The notes: generated from the sequence alone by a model not told the origin. A stretch of 43,707 nt of DNA from Uruburuella suis (GCF_004341385.1 NZ_SLXE01000023.1:1-43707), one strand, 5' to 3'; counted from the first letter of the stretch, positions 1 to 8,669 are shown. Numbers and translations are program-made.

Positions 1-95
1 ACGATAAGCTAAAGCGCAACTTCCACAGCACGGTTTTATTGGGATGCATTGTGATGTGGCTACCTTTATGACAAGTAATTGTGAACAGACCCTAG
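1..95 (+). mobile_element. right end of an IS5-family insertion sequence
   Basis: The first 92 bases are the 3' end of a transposase gene followed by a probable terminal inverted repeat, GTGAACAGACCC at 81-92. The trinucleotide TAG at 93-95 may be target sequence. The ending GGGTCTGTTCAC (read inward) is of the type seen in IS5-family elements. The rest of the element lies left of the window, so its length and whether it is intact cannot be judged. Confidence 0.6.
3..71 (+). CDS. IS5-family transposase, C-terminal fragment (cut by window edge)
   Basis: Frame 3 is open from the window edge to a TGA at 69-71 and encodes DKLKRNFHSTVLLGCIVMWL followed by PL. This tail (a DKLKRNF block, then a short hydrophobic stretch ending in WLP) is typical of the C-terminus of IS5-family DDE transposases. 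Only 22 codons are visible, so catalytic residues cannot be checked. The stop lies 10 bases before the inferred terminal repeat, as expected for a transposase filling its element. Confidence 0.6.
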   Translation, partial: DKLKRNFHSTVLLGCIVMWLPL

Positions 96-120
96 CGGTT
101 TGCGCCGGCTTTTCTGCCTG

Positions 121-148
121 ATGCCGTCTGAAAACTTTCAGACGGCAT
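121..148. terminator. inverted DUS pair (AT form), probable terminator
   Basis: ATGCCGTCTGAAA at 121-133 and TTTCAGACGGCAT at 136-148 form a stem with a two-base centre. Such inverted DUS pairs commonly act as terminators in Neisseria. This is the AT form, while most pairs in the window are the AG form. Confidence 0.55.
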
Positions 149-280
149 CAAGCAGATTGTGCGCAACAATACCACACAACATCGCCGCTTTTTTGTGGCC
201 GCGCAAAGTTTAGGCTGCTTGCTCCAAAAAAGCCTTGCCGCAGCCTTTGCAAGCGGTGCGATTGCGGCTAAAGTAAGCGC

Positions 281-300
281 CACACCACACCACACCACAC
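281..300 (+). repeat. pentanucleotide tandem repeat, (CACAC)4
   Basis: Four exact copies of CACAC end 33 bases before the acyl-CoA dehydrogenase start, in its leader or promoter region. They lie outside the coding sequence under the chosen start. Confidence 0.7.
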
Positions 301-332
301 AAAAACAATATTTTATTGATCATGGAGAAAGC

Positions 333-2114
333 ATGAATTACCAAGCCCCCATCAACGAATTGCGTTTTGCCCTGCAAGTGCATGGCAAGCTTCCCGAAAT
401 TCTCGCCCTGCCCGCTTCAGACGGCCTCGATGCCGACACCGTGGATGCGGTGTTGGAAGAAGCGGCGCGCTTTGCCGAGCAAGTGCTCGCACCCACAAAC
501 CGCACCGGCGATTTGCACGGCGCAAAATTGACAAACGGCAAAGTAGAAACCCACCCCGATTTGGTGAATGCTTATCACGAATACCGCGATGCGGGCTGGG
601 CGGGCTTGCGCGCGCCGGCTGAATATGGCGGCCAAGGGCTGCCGGCGGTGGTGTCGGCCGCGTGCGAAGAAATGTGGTGTGCCGCCAATTTATCGCTCTC
701 GCTTTTGCCCATGCTCACCATCGGCGCGATTGAAGCTTTGTTCAACCATGCCGACGATGAGCAAAAACAGGTTTACCTGCCCAAAATGTGTGAAGGCGCT
801 TGGAGCGGCACCATGAACCTCACCGAGCCGGGCGCGGGCACTGATTTGGCGCAGGTGGCGGTGAAGGCCGTGCCCAAAGACAACGGCGCTTATGCCATCA
901 GCGGCCAAAAAATCTTCATCACCTGGGGCGCGCAGGAAATCACCGAAAATATTGTTCATTTGGTGCTGGCGCGCCTGCCCGATGCGCCGCCGGGCGTGCA
1001 AGGCATTTCGATGTTTATCGTGCCCAAATATCTGGTGAACGCTGATGGCAGCCTCGGCGCGCGCAACCCGGTGAGCGTGGTGGGGCTGGAGCACAAGCTC
1101 GGCATCCACGCCAGCCCCACTTGCGTGATGCAGTTTGACGAAGCCGAAGGCTATTTGATCGGCCGCGCCGGCAAAGGCCTGGCCTATATGTTTACCATGA
1201 TGAAACACGCCCGCTTGGGCGTGGGCATCGAGGGTCATGCCGTGGCCGAGCGCGCTTATCAAAATGCACTCGCCTATGCGCAAGAGCGCGTGCAAAGCCG
1301 CGAATTGGGCAGCGACAGCCAAGAGCCGGTAAGCATCATCCACCACCCCGACGTGCGCCGCATGCTGCTGGTGCAAAAAGCCACATTAGCCGCCCAGCGC
1401 GCGCTTTATATGCAGGCTGCCTCTGCGATTGATTTGGTGCACGGGCTGGAAGACCCTGTGGTGCGCAAACAGGCCGAGCGCGTGCTTGATTATCTGATTC
1501 CGATTGTGAAAGCGTGGAACACCGACAACGGCGTGCTGCTCACCAATCTGGCCATGCAGGTTTACGGCGGCATGGGCTACGTGGAAGAAACCGGCGTGTC
1601 GCAATATGTGCGCGATGTGCGCATCACCCCGATTTACGAAGGCACCAACGGCGTGCAGGCGCTCGATTTAATCGGCCGCAAAACCGCAGCCAACGGCGGC
1701 GCCGTGCCGCTGGCCTTGCTCGCCGAGGGCAAAGAAATTGCGCAAACATTGGCCGCTGCCGCGCCCGATTTGGCTGCATCGCTGCTGCAAGCCATAGCCG
1801 CGGCCGAGCAAAGCGTGGCCGATATTGTGGCGCAAATGGGCGAGCAGCCCGCACTGGCCGCCGCCGCTTCCAACGCCTATCTGCAACAAATGGCCTGCAC
1901 GCTGGGCGCCATCGCGCTGGCTCGCGGCTGGTTGGCCGCCGCCGATGCGCTCGCCGGCCGCACCGATGCGCCTTTGGGTGAAGCTTTCTACCGCGCGCAG
2001 CAGCACACGGCGCAAGTGTATTTCGCCTATGTGCTGCCGCAAGTGCACACCTTTGCCGCACAAGTGCACAGCGGCGGAGAAGCTTTGCTGGCCGTGCCGT
2101 TTGAGGCTTATTGA
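333..2114 (+). CDS. acyl-CoA dehydrogenase (593 aa, FadE/DmdC-like)
   Basis: FAD flavoenzyme oxidising acyl-CoA thioesters to 2-enoyl-CoA. The start at 333 is chosen because GGAGA lies just upstream at 324-328 and the protein then begins MNYQAPINELRF, typical of the short N-terminal extension of the ~590-600 aa acyl-CoA dehydrogenase subfamily. The frame stays open back to 159, but that stretch crosses the CACAC repeat and looks non-coding. Domains in order: helical N-terminal domain, middle beta domain (MNLTEPGAGTDL), C-terminal helical domain with the YEGTNGVQ motif (likely catalytic Glu436), then an extra C-terminal domain. The substrate is not predictable; relatives act on fatty acyl-CoA or methylmercaptopropionyl-CoA. 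It is monocistronic and converges on the next gene. Confidence 0.9.
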   Translation: MNYQAPINELRFALQVHGKLPEILALPASDGLDADTVDAVLEEAARFAEQVLAPTNRTGDLHGAKLTNGKVETHPDLVNAYHEYRDAGWAGLRAPAEYGGQGLPAVVSAACEEMWCAANLSLSLLPMLTIGAIEALFNHADDEQKQVYLPKMCEGAWSGTMNLTEPGAGTDLAQVAVKAVPKDNGAYAISGQKIFITWGAQEITENIVHLVLARLPDAPPGVQGISMFIVPKYLVNADGSLGARNPVSVVGLEHKLGIHASPTCVMQFDEAEGYLIGRAGKGLAYMFTMMKHARLGVGIEGHAVAERAYQNALAYAQERVQSRELGSDSQEPVSIIHHPDVRRMLLVQKATLAAQRALYMQAASAIDLVHGLEDPVVRKQAERVLDYLIPIVKAWNTDNGVLLTNLAMQVYGGMGYVEETGVSQYVRDVRITPIYEGTNGVQALDLIGRKTAANGGAVPLALLAEGKEIAQTLAAAAPDLAASLLQAIAAAEQSVADIVAQMGEQPALAAAASNAYLQQMACTLGAIALARGWLAAADALAGRTDAPLGEAFYRAQQHTAQVYFAYVLPQVHTFAAQVHSGGEALLAVPFEAY

Positions 2115-2134
2115 CGCAGCTTGCGCAGATAAAC

Positions 2135-2164
2135 AAGGCCGTCTGAAAGCTTTCAGACGGCCTT
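2135..2164. terminator. inverted DUS pair between convergent genes
   Basis: AAGGCCGTCTGAAAG and its exact complement form a 30-base palindrome between the stops of the acyl-CoA dehydrogenase and the TonB receptor. It is a plausible bidirectional terminator. Confidence 0.65.
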
Positions 2165-2173
2165 TCTTTAAAA

Positions 2174-4279
2174 TCAAAACGCTTTTTTTACGCTCAAACC
2201 TGCCTGCCAGTTGCGGCCGGGTGCGGGCTCGAAATAGCGGCCGTTGCCGTCGTTTACAATCACCGAGCCGATGTATTGGCGATTGAAAAGATTGTTCAGC
2301 GCGGCATATGAGCGGATATGCCAGCCGCCGGCAAGTCGCCACACATAGCCTGCGTGGATGTCGGCGGTGAGAAAACCGGGCGCGGCTTCGCTGTTGGCAT
2401 CGTTAACATACACTTTGGAGAGCGCGCGCACGCCGGCGCCGGCCTGCCAGCCTTGCTCGGGTGCGTAATCGGCGCCCAAATAAGCGGCATGTTCGGCAAT
2501 GCCGGGAATGTGTTTGTTGTTTGCCAGGTTGGCGCTGTCAGATTTATAGCGGGCATCGAGCCAGGTGTAGGCCAGCGTGGCATTGAGATCGGGGGCGATT
2601 TCGCCGCTCCAGGCCAATTCAATGCCGTGGCGGCGGGTTTTGCCGGCGTTTTGATACACGGTGCGGCCGTTGGACGAAGATTTCACCACGATTTCGTTGT
2701 CGGTGTTGATGCGGAAAGCCGCCACGCTGGCCAAGCCGCCGAGCCAGCCGCTGTATTTGGCGCCGATTTCGTAGGTTTGGTTGCTGGCCGGTTGCAGGCC
2801 GAAATTGAGGCCGCTGCCGTTATCGCGGTAGGAAAGCTCATTCATGGTGGGGGTTTCAAAGCCACGTGCATAAGAGGTGTAGCCCAACAGGCGCTCGGTG
2901 GCCTGCCACGAAAGCGTGGCGCTGGGCAGCCATTTGCGATAGTCGGTTTGGCCGCTGTCGTCGGGATTGGCGGCGGTGATGTAGTGGTCGCGCGATTTGA
3001 AATGCACGTTACTGTAGCGCAGGCCGCCATCGAGCCGCCATTGCGGTGCAAATTGCCAGCCGGCCTGCATATAGGGGTCGAGATTCCAAATATCGTTGGT
3101 TTCGTTGCGCCGCAATACACCTTGTGCGCCGAGCGTGTCGCCGATGAAATTTTCATAGCCGCGGCGTTTTTCGGTGAGGGTGTCGAAGCTCAAGCCCGCG
3201 CTGGCGCGCAGCGATTCGTCGGCAAGCAGGTTTTGCCCGCTCCAGCGCACATCTGCGCCGTAATAGCGGCGGCGCAAATCAATCACACCGCCGGCGTGAC
3301 CCGGGTTGTTTTGCTGCACAGCTTTCGGTATCGATTGAAATTGCAGCGCTTTGCGCTCGCCGCCGTAAAGCACGGCTTTGATGCTGTGGTGCGCATCCAA
3401 AGCCTGCTCATACACCAAGCCGCCCTGCACCTGCTGCTGCTCTTTGCGCACATTATAAGCAATGGCGGAGGGCGATGCCTGGCGCGGGTTTTGCTGCCAT
3501 TGCGCGCGCGTGAGGCCTTGCGGGTCGTCGGCGCGGGTGTTGACGCTGTTGGCAATCAGCTTGAGCGTGGCGCCGTTATCCAGCTGCCATTTCACATTGG
3601 CATTAGCCATGTTTTTAAATGCGCTGCTGTGATCGCGATAGCCGTCGGTTTGGAAGCGCGCGAGGCTGAGCATATAGGCTGGCAGCTCTTTGCCGTTGCC
3701 GCCGCCCGAAGCTTTAATGCCGTATTGGTAAGTGCCGTAGCGGCCGGCATTGGCGTGGGTTTCAATTGAGGGCGGGTTTTGCCCCTCTTCACTCTGCACC
3801 AGCATCACGCCGCCGGAAGCATTGCCATAAAGCGCCGACATGGGACCGTTGAGCACTTCGATGCGCCGCGCCGAGCCTAAGTCGATATGCGAAATCGCGC
3901 CCTGGCCGTCGGGCAGGGTGGCGGGAATATCGTCCACATAAATGCGCACGCCGCGCACGCCGAACGCGGTGCGCGCGCCGAAACCGCGCACGGAAATCTG
4001 CGTGTCTTGCGCATAATTGCGCCGGTTTTTAATTTGCACACCCGGCACGGCGGCCAGCGATTCGGATAAATCTACCTGCATCTGATGATGCTGAATTTGG
4101 TCTTGCCGCACGGTATAAACGGCGGCGGGCGTGCCTTTGGCCGAGGTGCCGGTGCGGGTGGCGCTCACGGTGATTTCGTCCAGCGCGGCTTGTGTGTCGG
4201 CCTCATCAGCCTGAGCCGGTAAGGGCAGCGCGGCCAGCAAGGCGGCGAGTTTGAGCGGTGTGCGGGTGCAAGGCGGCAT
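2174..4279 (-). CDS. TonB-dependent outer-membrane receptor (701 aa)
   Basis: Energised uptake of a ligand (iron chelate, other metal complex or similar) across the outer membrane. Residues 1-24 form a signal peptide ending PLPAQA. The TonB-box-like segment near residues 33-43 (LDEITVSATRT) is followed by the plug domain (SVRGFGARTAFGVRGVRIYV; later IEVLNGPMSALYG) and a 22-stranded-type beta barrel ending in an aromatic residue. Length is normal for the family. The SD AAGGA lies just before the ATG and abuts a MITE (4291-4486), so the promoter may be inside that repeat. No Fur box was recognised by eye. No periplasmic binding protein or ABC importer is adjacent, so the ligand is unknown. Confidence 0.9.
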   Translation of the reverse strand: MPPCTRTPLKLAALLAALPLPAQADEADTQAALDEITVSATRTGTSAKGTPAAVYTVRQDQIQHHQMQVDLSESLAAVPGVQIKNRRNYAQDTQISVRGFGARTAFGVRGVRIYVDDIPATLPDGQGAISHIDLGSARRIEVLNGPMSALYGNASGGVMLVQSEEGQNPPSIETHANAGRYGTYQYGIKASGGGNGKELPAYMLSLARFQTDGYRDHSSAFKNMANANVKWQLDNGATLKLIANSVNTRADDPQGLTRAQWQQNPRQASPSAIAYNVRKEQQQVQGGLVYEQALDAHHSIKAVLYGGERKALQFQSIPKAVQQNNPGHAGGVIDLRRRYYGADVRWSGQNLLADESLRASAGLSFDTLTEKRRGYENFIGDTLGAQGVLRRNETNDIWNLDPYMQAGWQFAPQWRLDGGLRYSNVHFKSRDHYITAANPDDSGQTDYRKWLPSATLSWQATERLLGYTSYARGFETPTMNELSYRDNGSGLNFGLQPASNQTYEIGAKYSGWLGGLASVAAFRINTDNEIVVKSSSNGRTVYQNAGKTRRHGIELAWSGEIAPDLNATLAYTWLDARYKSDSANLANNKHIPGIAEHAAYLGADYAPEQGWQAGAGVRALSKVYVNDANSEAAPGFLTADIHAGYVWRLAGGWHIRSYAALNNLFNRQYIGSVIVNDGNGRYFEPAPGRNWQAGLSVKKAF

Positions 4280-4290
4280 ATTTTTGTTCC

Positions 4291-4486
4291 TTATATCAAT
4301 TCAAAAAAATAATATACAAACGGGCAGCCTGTAAGTCGGATTCTCGAATCCGACACTTGTTCGCAGAACAAGGCACGCACATCGCTTTGGCCGTTGGCCA
4401 AACGTCGGATTCAAGAATCCGACCTACGCGGATGATGCTGCCGAACTGCTTTTATTTTGTAAGGTTATTTTTTTGGATTGGTATTA
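4291..4486. mobile_element. Correia-like MITE, copy E (190 bp, with hairpin-rich interior)
   Basis: The element runs from TATCAATTC (4294) to GGATTGGTA (ending 4483) and is flanked by TTA at 4291-4293 and 4484-4486. Its ends match the other copies, but the interior is not the usual core: it holds the multi-hairpin block at 4335-4423. It sits directly upstream of the TonB-receptor SD. Confidence 0.7.
4335..4423. repeat. four-hairpin block bounded by GTCGGATTC palindromes
   Basis: Four short inverted repeats lie in a row: GTCGGATTC/GAATCCGAC at 4335-4354, TTGTTC/GAACAA at 4357-4371, TTTGGCC/GGCCAAA at 4386-4402, and GTCGGATTC/GAATCCGAC again at 4404-4423. The outer two are near-identical, giving the block a symmetric layout. 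Function unknown. Confidence 0.75.
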
Positions 4487-4562
4487 TCAATACCTGAAAC
4501 AACCTGACTGCATGGTTGGGCTCGGCTCTTTGCATTTTAAATTTGGAAGCAATCCAATGAAA

Positions 4563-4592
4563 AGGCCGTCTGAAAAGGTTTTCAGACGGCCT
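4563..4592. terminator. inverted DUS pair after the sugar dehydrogenase gene
   Basis: AGGCCGTCTGAAAA and its complement surround GG, 14 bases past the stop of the leftward gene at 4606. Likely terminator. Confidence 0.6.
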
Positions 4593-4605
4593 CTCGGCTA
4601 AATCG

Positions 4606-5988
4606 TCAAGGTTTGTATTCAAACACGATAATCGAGCCCGGGTTGGCCATGGTGTTGATCGGCGTGCCGTCGGCTTTGGTGCCGTTGCCCACGCTGTCGG
4701 TGGCCACATAAATTTTGCCGCCGTCAGGGCTCACCACCACCATGCGGTAGCGGTTTTCGGTTTTGAAATATTTGGCCACATCGCCCTGGGTTTGGCTGCC
4801 GTCTTCATTCAGGCGCACGCGGTAGAGCGCGCCGTTTTTCAGCGAAGTAACCAAGAGCGAATTGCGCCAGGCTTCGATTTTGCCGTTTTTCGGGTAATAA
4901 GCGATGCTGGCCGGCGCGATGGTGGACCAGCACAAATAAGCCATTTGGCCGCATTTGGGGTCGGTGAAATTATATTGGCTGTTGACCGTATAGAAGGTTT
5001 TCACCGGCTCGCGGTAATTCGGTGCGCTGAATTCGGTTTCTTTGTGGGTGGGCACGCCTGCGGGAATCACATTGGAATCGAATTTCACGCCGGCGCAATT
5101 GGGCGCAGCCGAATAATCGGCATACACATAGCCCTGATTATCGCGAAAGCCCGACACATTCGGCCAGCCATAATTGCCGCCGGCTTCGAGAATATTGATT
5201 TCATCATCGCTTGAGGGGCCTTGCTCCGAGCTGTAGAGGCGGTTGCCCACAAACACCAGCCCTTGCGGGTTGCGGTGGCCGTAAGTAAACATATGGCTTT
5301 TCACGCCGTTGATCACCGGGTTGTCGCGCGGAATCGAGCCATCGGCATTCAGGCGCAATGATGAGCCGACATAGCTGCTGTAGTCTTGTTTGGCTATTTC
5401 GGCAGCGGTGGGCGTGCGTTGCGCTTCAATCGGTTGGCAATAAAGGCTGCCTTGGTTGCGGCCTTGATCGCCGAGGGTGTAATAAAGTTTGCCGTCGGGG
5501 CCAAAGCGCAGGCGGCCGGCATTGTGGTCGTGGCTGGCGGGCAGGCGGTCGATAATCACTTGCTCGTTGCCGAGCTTGCCGGCCTTGGCATCATATTGCA
5601 AACGCACGATGCGGGCATATTCCTGCTCGCCGGTTTTATAAGTGTAGGCGGTGTACACATAGTTGCGGCTGCCGCGTTTCAGAAAATCGGGCGCCAACGC
5701 CAAGCCCAACACGCCCTCATGCGGCGGCGCGGCAAATGCATTTTCAAAGGTAATCAATTCTTTTCGCTCACCGGTTTGCGGGTTGATGCGGGCAATGCTT
5801 TTTCCCTGCCGCTCAGTAATCCACAAGAAATTATCCGGCCCCCACACCATATCCCACGGGCCGTTTAAGCCGCTCGTCAGCACGCTGGCTTCAAAAGGCT
5901 CGGCGGCGGCAATATGTTGCGGCGCGGCCAACGCAGGTGCGGCGGCAAAGCCGCAAGCGGCAGCCAGACTGATCAGTTTATATTTCAT
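4606..5988 (-). CDS. PQQ-dependent sugar dehydrogenase family protein (460 aa)
   Basis: Soluble periplasmic six-bladed beta-propeller of the glucose/sorbosone dehydrogenase (GSDH) family, which oxidises aldoses with bound PQQ and Ca2+. The start at 5988 (MKYKLISLAAACG) is chosen because GAGGAG precedes it; an in-frame ATG at 6003 lies upstream of that SD. Signal peptide residues 1-21, cut after APALA. Family features visible: GLNGPWDMVWGPDNFLWITE near the N-terminus, SHDHNAGRLRFGPDGKLYY, YGHRNPQGLVF and EQGPSSDDEINILEAGGNYG. The length is typical. No PQQ biosynthesis genes lie in this window, so the cofactor may be made elsewhere or scavenged. The sugar substrate is unknown. Confidence 0.88.
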   Translation of the reverse strand: MKYKLISLAAACGFAAAPALAAPQHIAAAEPFEASVLTSGLNGPWDMVWGPDNFLWITERQGKSIARINPQTGERKELITFENAFAAPPHEGVLGLALAPDFLKRGSRNYVYTAYTYKTGEQEYARIVRLQYDAKAGKLGNEQVIIDRLPASHDHNAGRLRFGPDGKLYYTLGDQGRNQGSLYCQPIEAQRTPTAAEIAKQDYSSYVGSSLRLNADGSIPRDNPVINGVKSHMFTYGHRNPQGLVFVGNRLYSSEQGPSSDDEINILEAGGNYGWPNVSGFRDNQGYVYADYSAAPNCAGVKFDSNVIPAGVPTHKETEFSAPNYREPVKTFYTVNSQYNFTDPKCGQMAYLCWSTIAPASIAYYPKNGKIEAWRNSLLVTSLKNGALYRVRLNEDGSQTQGDVAKYFKTENRYRMVVVSPDGGKIYVATDSVGNGTKADGTPINTMANPGSIIVFEYKP

Positions 5989-6090
5989 TTTTTTGCTCCT
6001 CAATTAGCCATGTAAACACAATATCGTAAACTTTAACACTTAGCGTTTTTTGCTTCAATAGCGGATAACGCTCAAAACCCATCATGATAA

Positions 6091-6120
6091 AGGCCGTCTG
6101 AAACTTTTTTCAGACGGCCT
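6091..6120. terminator. inverted DUS pair after the DUF924 gene
   Basis: AGGCCGTCTGAAA and its complement surround CTTT, flanked by AA and TT. It lies 40 bases past the DUF924 stop. Confidence 0.6.
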
Positions 6121-6159
6121 TTGGGCAGCCGATCGCGGCCTGAAAATATTGCCCGTTGA

Positions 6160-6711
6160 TTAAAACGATGAGCCTTCCTGTTGCAGAAATTCAGCCTCCT
6201 CAGCGCTGCTTTTTCTGCCCAATATGCCGTTGCGGTGCGGATAGCGGCCGAAACGATCGACAATCGTCTGATGGCGGATTTCGAAATCCAGCGTGTAGGC
6301 ATCATCCAGCGCAACAAACAACGGTATGGCCTGCGCATGAATTTCGGCAGACTCAGAATGCATATAAGGCATCAGCATAAATTTGCGCCGCTCGGCCGGC
6401 ATTTGTTCAAAATCCGGCTGCGCCACCGCTTCTTGCGCCAGCACCAAAGCCATGCCGTCTTGCGCGAAAGATTGCGGTGTGTCGCGATAAGCATTGCGGG
6501 AAAATTGGTCGAGCACAATAATTTCCGCCAGCCGCCCTTCAAGCGTGGCGCGCCAATGCGCCAGCTCGCCGGCGGCGGCCTGCCGCAACACCTCGCCGAA
6601 GCGCTCGACAATCAGGCCATCAAAGGCTGCGCTTTTGGCAAACCAATGCGGGCGGGTGGTTTCGGCAAACCAGAAATCAAGAATTGTTTGGGGATTCATA
6701 GCGGCTTTCAT
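6160..6711 (-). CDS. DUF924 family protein (183 aa)
   Basis: All-helical TPR-like protein of the DUF924 family, whose biochemical role is not established. Diagnostic segments visible: ILDFWFAETTRPHWFAK at the N-terminus, AEIIVLDQFSRNAYRDTPQSFAQD in the middle, FMLMPYMHSES, and RHQTIVDRFGRYPHRN near the C-terminus. Length is normal. Two starts are possible, MKAAMNPQ at 6711 or MNPQ at 6699; neither has a strong SD. It is a single-gene unit. Confidence 0.85.
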   Translation of the reverse strand: MKAAMNPQTILDFWFAETTRPHWFAKSAAFDGLIVERFGEVLRQAAAGELAHWRATLEGRLAEIIVLDQFSRNAYRDTPQSFAQDGMALVLAQEAVAQPDFEQMPAERRKFMLMPYMHSESAEIHAQAIPLFVALDDAYTLDFEIRHQTIVDRFGRYPHRNGILGRKSSAEEAEFLQQEGSSF

Positions 6712-6839
6712 TATGATGTTCAGACGGCCTTACTTTAAGGGCTTCACGCAAAAATGGCAATATCGCGCACCACACCTTGGCCGCCACTGCATGTGCGTTT
6801 GCTTAAGGAAATCTGCATGCAGAATAATAAGTCTGAAAT

Positions 6840-6868
6840 ATTTCAGACGGCCTTCATTTCAGACGGCC
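6840..6868 (-). repeat. two tandem same-strand DUS copies
   Basis: TTTCAGACGGCC occurs twice in direct orientation, separated by four bases. Tandem rather than inverted spacing means the pair cannot form the usual terminator hairpin. Confidence 0.7.
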
Positions 6869-6876
6869 TGCGGCAT

Positions 6877-6906
6877 AAAAAAAGGGGCAATCCCGAAGGA
6901 TTGCCC
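6877..6906 (-). terminator. strong rho-independent terminator, leftward
   Basis: On the minus strand, GGGCAATCC TTCG GGATTGCCC is followed by C and seven Ts. It lies 158 bases past the isocitrate lyase stop, so it either ends a long 3' UTR or terminates a small RNA encoded between 6907 and 7064. Confidence 0.85.
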
Positions 6907-7064
6907 GAAATACCTCAAATCAGAGATTTACGCTTCACAAACAATACAGGCTCTCGCCTGTCTTTATCCGCACGGCTCAACTCCATGCAGACAAAGGCGG
7001 TAGGCTTCAGACGGCCTTGTAATCATCAAGCAGAAGCGTATCGGCCGTCTGAAACCGTATGGGG

Positions 7065-8669
7065 TTAATGGTTGCTGAATTGGTTCATGGTATTGTCTTT
7101 GCCACCGGCCTTCAGCGCGGCTTCGCCGGCGAAGTATTCTTTGTGGTTGTCGCCAATATCCGAACCGGCCATGTTTTGGTGTTTCACGCAGGCAATGCCG
7201 TTGCGGATTTCTTCACGCTGCACGTTTTTCACATAAGCCAGCATGCCTTGGTCGGCAAAATAGCCTTTGGCCAATGTGTCGGTAGACAAAGCGGCGGTAT
7301 GGTAAGTGGGCAAAGTGATCAAGTGGTGGAAAATGCCGGCTTCGCGGGCAGCATCAGCCTGGAAGGTGCGGATTTTCTCATCGGCTTCTTTGGCCAAATC
7401 GGTGTTGTCGTAATCCACGCTCATCAGCTTGGCACGGTCGTAAGCGGATACGTCTTTACCGGCTTCTTTCCAAGTATCAAATACTTGTTGGCGGAAATTG
7501 AGCGTCCAGTTGAACGAGGGGCTGTTGTTGTATACCAGCTTGGCGTTCGGGATGGTTTCGCGGATTTTGTTCACCATTTCGGCAATTTGGCCGATGTGCG
7601 GTTTTTCGGTTTCAATCCACAGCAAATCTGCGCCGTTTTGCAACGAAGTGATGCAGTCGAGCACCACGCGATCCACACCGGTGCCTTTCTTGAATTGGAA
7701 CAGATTGCTCGGCAGGCGCACCGGCTTGATGGTTTTGCCGTCGGTGTTCACAATCACATCGCCCGGTTTTACTTGGCTGATGTCGGTGATTTCTTCGCCA
7801 TCGAGGAAGGCGTTGTATTGGTCGCCCAAATCGCCGGGCTCGGTGGAATAGGCAATTTGCTTGGTGAGGCCGGCACCCAGAGAGTCGGTGCGGGCAACAA
7901 TCACGCCGTCATCCACGCCCAATTCGAGGAAGGCATAGCGCACGGCATTGATTTTGGCTAAGAAATCCACATGCGGCACGGTTACTTTGCCGTCTTGGTG
8001 GCCGCATTGCTTTTCATCGGACACTTGGTTTTCAATTTGGATACAGCAAGCGCCGGCTTCAATCATTTTTTTAGCCAAGAGATAAGTGGCTTCGGCGTTG
8101 CCGAAACCGGCATCGATATCGGCAATAATCGGCACCACGTGGGTTTCGAAATTATCGATTTGGCTTTGGATTTCTTTGGCTTTGGCCGCATCGCCGGCTT
8201 CGTTGGCGGCATCCAGCGCGGTAAACAGCAAATCCAGCTCGCGGGCATCGGCCTGGCGCAGGAAAGTGTAGAGTTCTTCAATCAAATCGGACACGCTGGT
8301 TTTTTCGTGCATGGATTGATCGGGCAAGGGGCCGAATTGCGAACGCAGGCCGGCAACCATCCAGCCGGAAAGATACAGATAGCGCTTATTGGTGGTTTTT
8401 TGGTGTTTTTTGATGGAAATCAGCTTTTGTTGGCCGATAAAACCATGCCAGCAGCCCAGCGATTGGGTGTATTTAGCAGAATCGGCATCGTATTCGGCCA
8501 TGTCTTTGCGCATGATGGCGGCAGTGTATTTGGCGATATCGAGGCCGGTTTTGAAGCGGTTTTGCAAACGCATGCGGGCAACATATTCCGGCGTGATATC
8601 GTGCCAACTGCTACCTGCTTGTTTTTTCAATTCGGTTGCTTGTTTAATCTCGTCTTGATAGTTAGACAT
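7065..8669 (-). CDS. aceA: isocitrate lyase (534 aa)
   Basis: Cleaves isocitrate to glyoxylate and succinate in the glyoxylate shunt. The protein belongs to the ~530 aa class found in Pseudomonas and relatives, longer than the ~430 aa E. coli type. The catalytic motif is KQCGH at residues 220-224 (Cys222), followed by the conserved QDGKVTVPH. Metal-site sequence IIADIDAGFGN lies at residues 181-191. SD AAGGAG precedes the start MSNYQDEIKQ. No malate synthase is in the window. The acnB gene at 40808 supplies its substrate pathway. A 589-bp upstream intergenic region, shared with a divergent operon, probably holds its promoter. Confidence 0.97.
   Translation of the reverse strand: MSNYQDEIKQATELKKQAGSSWHDITPEYVARMRLQNRFKTGLDIAKYTAAIMRKDMAEYDADSAKYTQSLGCWHGFIGQQKLISIKKHQKTTNKRYLYLSGWMVAGLRSQFGPLPDQSMHEKTSVSDLIEELYTFLRQADARELDLLFTALDAANEAGDAAKAKEIQSQIDNFETHVVPIIADIDAGFGNAEATYLLAKKMIEAGACCIQIENQVSDEKQCGHQDGKVTVPHVDFLAKINAVRYAFLELGVDDGVIVARTDSLGAGLTKQIAYSTEPGDLGDQYNAFLDGEEITDISQVKPGDVIVNTDGKTIKPVRLPSNLFQFKKGTGVDRVVLDCITSLQNGADLLWIETEKPHIGQIAEMVNKIRETIPNAKLVYNNSPSFNWTLNFRQQVFDTWKEAGKDVSAYDRAKLMSVDYDNTDLAKEADEKIRTFQADAAREAGIFHHLITLPTYHTAALSTDTLAKGYFADQGMLAYVKNVQREEIRNGIACVKHQNMAGSDIGDNHKEYFAGEAALKAGGKDNTMNQFSNH

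Noticed and set aside
159..332. N-terminal extension of the acyl-CoA dehydrogenase frame
   Set aside because: The frame is open, but the family N-terminus and a good SD place the start at 333; the extension crosses the CACAC repeat.
2318..3769. Long plus-strand frame (483 aa)
   Set aside because: It lies antisense to the TonB-receptor gene, has no SD or family signature, and shows the composition expected from a shadow of a GC-rich gene.
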